This document shows positions 60,625-64,000 of a stretch of 64,000 nucleotides of DNA, one piece after another (within the stretch, counting starts at the first letter, position 1; each line of letters starts with the position of its first letter). This DNA comes from Sulfuritalea sp. GTDB taxonomy: Bacteria > Pseudomonadota > Gammaproteobacteria > Burkholderiales > Rhodocyclaceae. The stretch is from NCBI GenBank assembly GCA_016708585.1, contig JADJFK010000013.1:124001-188000 (forward strand), given 5' to 3'. A program made the translations under genes and the position numbers. The notes under the pieces were generated by a model. It was given only the letters and a program-made list of their open reading frames with translations. It had not been told where the DNA came from and did not search any database.

Positions 60625-61577
60625 TAAGCATTTCGGGACTCCTCGGCCAGGCCTTCGCCATCCTGCTGGCGCTGGTGCTGGCGCCGCTGCTGTCGGGCTG
60701 GGTCGGGCAATGCCGCGCCTGGCTGCAAAGCCGCACCGCGCCGCCGCTCTTGCTGCCCTATTACCAGTTGCAGAAGCTGTTCCACAAGGACGTGGTGCTG
60801 GCGCATGGCGCCTCGTCGCTGTTCCGCGCCGCACCTTTCGTGGTGTTCGGCTGCATGGTACTGGCCTGCGCCATCATTCCCAGCCTGTCGACCGACCTGC
60901 CGCTGGCGCCGGCCGCCGACGCCCTGGCGCTGGTCGGCGTCTTCGGCCTGGCGCGCATTTTCATTTCTTTGGCGGCGATGGATGTCGGCACCTCCTTCGG
61001 CAGCCTCGGCGGGCGGCGCGAAATGCTGGTCGGCTTCCTGGCCGAGCCGGCGCTGCTGATGGTGATTTTCACGCTGGCGATGATCGCGCAGTCGACTTCC
61101 GTCGCCACCATCGTCGAAACCCTGGCGCATCGCGAACTGGTGATCTATCCCAGCCTGGCCTTCGCCGGCATCGCCTTCACCTTCGTCTCCTTCGCCGAAA
61201 ACGCGCGCGTGCCGGTGGACAACCCGGCGACCCATCTCGAACTGACCATGATCCACGAGGCGATGATCCTCGAGTATTCGGGCCGCCACCTGGCGCTGAT
61301 CGAATGGGCGGCGAGCCTCAAGCTCTACGCCTATTCCTGCCTCGGCCTGGCGCTGTTCTTCCCCTGGGGCATCGCGCCGGGCGACAACTTCCTGGCGCTG
61401 GTGGCGGCGATACCGCTGCTGCTGCTCAAGCTCGCCATCGGCGGCGCCTTCCTCGCCGGCATCGAGACCATCAACGCCAAGATGCGCATCTTCCGCGCGC
61501 CGGAATTCCTCGGCACCGCCTTCATGCTGGCGGTGCTCGGCCTGCTGGTAAGGCTGTTGCTGGAGAGCAGGGTATGA
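60621..61577 (+). CDS. hyfC: Hydrogenase-4-like subunit C (NuoH/HycD-type)
   Basis: The 318-residue membrane protein is the NuoH-like anchor: PYYQLQKLFHKDVVLAHGASSLFRAAPFV, FGLARIFISLAAMDVGTSFGSLGG, then FAENARVPVDNPATHLELTMIHEAMILEYSG, the conserved E/D-rich loop that faces the quinone or peripheral arm. It starts with GTG at 60621, within the hyfB stop, and ends inside the hyfE start (ATGA). These overlaps indicate a single polycistron. Confidence 0.92.
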   Translation: MISISGLLGQAFAILLALVLAPLLSGWVGQCRAWLQSRTAPPLLLPYYQLQKLFHKDVVLAHGASSLFRAAPFVVFGCMVLACAIIPSLSTDLPLAPAADALALVGVFGLARIFISLAAMDVGTSFGSLGGRREMLVGFLAEPALLMVIFTLAMIAQSTSVATIVETLAHRELVIYPSLAFAGIAFTFVSFAENARVPVDNPATHLELTMIHEAMILEYSGRHLALIEWAASLKLYAYSCLGLALFFPWGIAPGDNFLALVAAIPLLLLKLAIGGAFLAGIETINAKMRIFRAPEFLGTAFMLAVLGLLVRLLLESRV

Positions 61578-62242
61578 GTGCATCGATTCCTTTCTCGGCC
61601 CAGCTCATCAACCTGTTCGCGGCGGTGATCCTGCTGCTGGCCTTCGCCATGCTGGCGCAGCGCCGCCTGCCGCAGCTGATCAACCTGTTCGCCCTGCAGG
61701 GCGGGGCGCTGTGCCTGGCGACCCTGGTGGCGGCGGTGACCACCGGCCAGGTGCACCTGTATTACTCGGCCGGGCTGACGCTGGCGCTCAAGGTGCTGCT
61801 GCTGCCGTGGATCCTGCACCGCCTGGTGCGCCAGCTCAAGGTCAAGGGCGAGGTCGAGGCCCTGATCAACATCCCGACCACGATGCTGGTCGGCATCGTC
61901 CTGGTCATGGTCGCCTTCAATGTCGCGCTGCCGATTTCCGAGCTGTCCCACACCATCACGCGCGGCACGCTGGGCATCGCCCTGGCCGTGGTGATGCTGG
62001 CCTTCCTGATGATGATCACGCGGCAGAAGGCCATCACCCAGGTGGTCGGTTTCCTGTCGATGGAAAACGGCCTGTTCCTCGCCGCCACCAGCGCCACCTA
62101 CGGCATGCCGATGGTGGTCGAGCTCGGCATCGCGCTCGACGTGCTGATCGGCGTCATCATCCTCGGCGTGTTCTTCTTCCAGATCCGCGACCAGTTCGAC
62201 AGCTTGGACATCCGGCACATGGAACGCCTGAAGGACAATTAA
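61574..62242 (+). CDS. hyfE: Hydrogenase-4-like subunit E (NuoK-like)
   Basis: The 222-residue product has about seven transmembrane helices and a NuoK-like half (LGIALAVVMLAFLMMITRQK, VVGFLSMENGLFLAATSATYGMPMVVELGIALDVLIGV) with the membrane glutamates typical of HyfE. It overlaps hyfC by four bases. After it the tight spacing of the operon is interrupted by a 171-base non-coding segment. Confidence 0.92.
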   Translation: MSASIPFSAQLINLFAAVILLLAFAMLAQRRLPQLINLFALQGGALCLATLVAAVTTGQVHLYYSAGLTLALKVLLLPWILHRLVRQLKVKGEVEALINIPTTMLVGIVLVMVAFNVALPISELSHTITRGTLGIALAVVMLAFLMMITRQKAITQVVGFLSMENGLFLAATSATYGMPMVVELGIALDVLIGVIILGVFFFQIRDQFDSLDIRHMERLKDN

Positions 62243-62329
62243 CGCCCGTGACTTCGATAATCCGCCTCGTATCGTGAAACACAGCAACTTCGGCAGTATC
62301 CGGCTGGCAAATGGGCCCGCCCCTCCCAT

Positions 62330-62347
62330 CCTCCCCTCGCGGGGAGG
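62330..62347. repeat. GC hairpin in the hyfE-hyfF spacer
   Basis: CCTCCCC-TCGC-GGGGAGG, a perfect 7-base stem with a tetraloop and no T-tract, in an otherwise non-coding 171-base segment (62243-62413) that also contains GCTCGCTGCGCTCG. It looks like an inserted small extragenic element, not a terminator. Confidence 0.6.
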
Positions 62348-62413
62348 CTATTGGTCGGCTCGCTGCGCTCGAAAATTACCGGAGGCGCTCAGCAGCGTCC
62401 TGCAAGTTAAACC

Positions 62414-63865
62414 ATGGACTTCTTCGTCTTGATGCTCGCCATTCCCCTTGCCAGCGGTGCGTTGCTGACGGTGTTCGGCGAGCGCGACTGGGCTCCCAAT
62501 CTCAACATCATCGCCAGCCTCGGCACCTTCCTCGCCGCCGCCGGCCTGACCACCGAGATCGTCGCCAACGGTCCGCGCTTCGCCTTCGGCGAGCAGTTCT
62601 TCATCGACTCGCTGAATGTCTTCTTCGTCGCCCTGACGGCCTTCGTCGGCCTGACCACCAGCATCTTCTCCGGCCCTTACATGAGGAACGAAGCCGAGCA
62701 TGGCCGCCTCAGCAAGCCGCGCCTGCGCCTCTACAAGAGCATGTACCAGCTCTTCATGTTCACCATGCTGGCGGCGCTGACCACCAACAACCTCGGCATC
62801 CTCTGGGTGGCGATGGAAGCGGCGACGCTGACCACCGTGCTGCTGGTATCGCTCTACCGCACGCCGGCGAGCCTCGAGGCGGCGTGGAAATACTTCATCC
62901 TCTGCGGCGTCGGCATCGCCCAGGCGCTGTTCGGCACCATCCTGCTCTATTTCGCCGCCGAGCGCGTGCTCGGGGAATCCGGCAACGCCCTGCTGTGGAC
63001 CCACCTGATCGACGTCAAGGGCCAGCTCGAACCGACCATCATGGCGCTTTCCTTCATCTTCCTGCTGGTCGGCTACGGCACCAAGGTCGGCCTGGCGCCG
63101 CTGCACAACTGGCTGCCGGATGCCCATGCCGAAGGCCCGACGCCGGTGTCGGCGGTGCTCTCCGGCCTGCTGCTGAACGTCGCGCTGTACGCCATCCTGC
63201 GCTGCAAGGTGCTGGCCGACGGCGCCATCCCCGGCGATTTTGCCGGCAGGCTGATGATCGGCTTCGGCCTGTTCACCCTGCTGGTTGCGGCCTTCTTCCT
63301 GTCGCGGCAGAAGGATGTCAAGCGCATGTTCGCCTACTCGTCGATCGAGCACATGGGGCTGATCACGTTTGCCTTCGGCATGGGCGGGCCGGTGGCCAAC
63401 TTCGCCGGCCTGCTGCACATGACCATGCACTCGCTGACCAAGTCGGCGATCTTCTTCGCCGTCGGCCACGCCACGCAGAAGACCGGCACGCAACTGATGG
63501 AAAACATCCGCGGCCTGATCAAGATCAATCCGCTGATCGGCTGGGGCCTGATGCTCGGCACGCTGGCCATCCTCGGCATGCCGCCCTTCGGCGTCTTCGC
63601 CAGCGAATTCATGATCCTCACCCATGCCATGAAGCACTACCCGTGGGCGACGCCGGTACTGCTGCTGGGCCTCGGCGTGGCCTTCGCCGCCATCTTCGGC
63701 AAGGTGCAGCCCATGGTGTTCGGCGAGACCGAGGCGAAGCGCCTGCCGCATGCACCGGCCATCACGCCGGTGTTCCTGCACCTGGGCATCGTGCTGATGC
63801 TCGGGCTTTACATTCCACCCTATCTCACGCGCTGGTTCCACGAAGCCGCGCGCATGCTCGGTTAG
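62414..63865 (+). CDS. hyfF: Hydrogenase-4-like subunit F (NuoN/M-type antiporter subunit)
   Basis: The 483-residue polytopic protein is the second antiporter-like subunit: NNLGILWVAMEAATLTTVLLVSLY, GYGTKVGLAPLHNWLPDAHAEGPTPVSAVLSG with the conserved Lys, FAYSSIEHMGLITFAFGMGG and LGMPPFGVFASEFMIL. It has the shorter HyfF length and the usual HyfF ending before the catalytic-module genes. It begins 171 bases after hyfE and is followed 2 bases later by the next gene of the operon. Confidence 0.92.
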   Translation: MDFFVLMLAIPLASGALLTVFGERDWAPNLNIIASLGTFLAAAGLTTEIVANGPRFAFGEQFFIDSLNVFFVALTAFVGLTTSIFSGPYMRNEAEHGRLSKPRLRLYKSMYQLFMFTMLAALTTNNLGILWVAMEAATLTTVLLVSLYRTPASLEAAWKYFILCGVGIAQALFGTILLYFAAERVLGESGNALLWTHLIDVKGQLEPTIMALSFIFLLVGYGTKVGLAPLHNWLPDAHAEGPTPVSAVLSGLLLNVALYAILRCKVLADGAIPGDFAGRLMIGFGLFTLLVAAFFLSRQKDVKRMFAYSSIEHMGLITFAFGMGGPVANFAGLLHMTMHSLTKSAIFFAVGHATQKTGTQLMENIRGLIKINPLIGWGLMLGTLAILGMPPFGVFASEFMILTHAMKHYPWATPVLLLGLGVAFAAIFGKVQPMVFGETEAKRLPHAPAITPVFLHLGIVLMLGLYIPPYLTRWFHEAARMLG

Positions 63866-63867
63866 CC

Positions 63868-64000
63868 ATGTTCCTCTGCGACGATTCCGCCATCGACTTC
63901 ACCCCACAGCCTGGCGTCGGTGCGCCGGTCTGGTGCGGTCGCGCCGCGAACGGCGAGACGCTGAAGGACTTTGCCGCGACGGCGCGGCAGGTCGGCGGAC
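63868..64000 (+). CDS. hyfG: Start of a HyfG-like large subunit, 5' end only
   Basis: An open frame starts at ATG 63868, 2 bases after the hyfF stop, and runs off the window: MFLCDDSAIDFTPQPGVGAP, then VWCGRAANGETLKDFAATAR. The position is that of hyfG, whose N-terminal part is NuoC-like; 44 codons are too few to confirm the family from sequence, and the catalytic motifs lie outside. Confidence 0.55.
   Translation, partial: MFLCDDSAIDFTPQPGVGAPVWCGRAANGETLKDFAATARQVGG

Noticed and set aside
58180..60834. 884-codon minus-strand open frame opposite hyfB
   Set aside because: Antisense shadow rich in Arg, Gln, Gly and His; hyfB on the plus strand has conserved antiporter motifs throughout.

Overview
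The window is a high-GC stretch of a betaproteobacterial chromosome, most like Rhodocyclales or a neighbouring family. The case for this is gene content and order: ispB / tRNA-Pro / PP0621-type protein / pilS / pilR / ampD, hemCDXY with hemF, an alanine-lysine-proline histone H1-like protein, GTP-type PEP carboxykinase, and several enzymes of anaerobic or microaerobic life. No phage, IS element, integron or CRISPR array was seen. Coding is dense, most neighbours overlap or lie a few bases apart, and GTG and TTG starts are frequent. The placement rests on recognition, not on a search.

Layout. 1-2925 (minus): envelope operon kdsD-kdsC-lptC-lptA, followed by the start of a crotonase-family gene where lptB might be expected. 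2985-9000: a KefB-type antiporter, an orphan type IV prepilin with a sigma-54-type promoter, a membrane histidine kinase and a membrane class III nucleotide cyclase. 9167-14276: apaG, a methyltransferase, grxD, and the minus-strand group argH / Ser-Thr kinase with cyclic-nucleotide domain / fructosamine kinase. 14560-19429: ispB, tRNA-Pro(CGG), a PP0621-type protein, pilS, pilR, ampD. 19430-28651: a 635-base non-coding stretch, the histone H1-like gene with a 360-base tandem repeat, an aminotransferase, pckG, maeB, a patatin-like protein and pbpG. 28874-35137: haem genes hemC-D-X-Y and hemF, then purE and folD. 35168-43397: iorAB, a TusE/DsrC protein, an RlmN-like radical SAM enzyme, SelO, a dihaem cytochrome c4 and a PAS-GGDEF protein. 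43581-48082: a four-subunit 2-oxoacid:acceptor oxidoreductase operon in which two genes each carry a one-base frameshift in a G4/C4 run. 48236-53498: DAHP synthase, a cyclic-nucleotide-binding protein, an FNR-type promoter driving a DUF2249 / FmdE-like pair, a PduO-type cobalamin adenosyltransferase and an unrecognised P-loop protein. 53495-64000: two opposed SulP transporters of unusual architecture and a hydrogenase-4-like membrane operon hyfB-C-E-F-G that runs off the end.

How the genes may work together. PilS-PilR at 15.9-18.9 kb is the natural activator of the sigma-54-type promoter at 5.77 kb. The cyclase at 7.7 kb could supply the nucleotide sensed by the kinase fusion at 11.6 kb and the stand-alone sensor at 49.4 kb. 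iorAB and the 2-oxoacid oxidoreductase are ferredoxin-linked decarboxylating enzymes. With the FNR-type promoter, cytochrome c4, hemF and the Hyf-like complex they point to a facultative respirer.

The best candidates for new biology are the FNR-driven DUF2249 / FmdE-like operon, the coiled-coil-bearing SulP, the SulP-STAS-USP fusion, the 598-codon P-loop gene, and a dispersed short GC-rich repeat that sits mostly at gene 3' ends.
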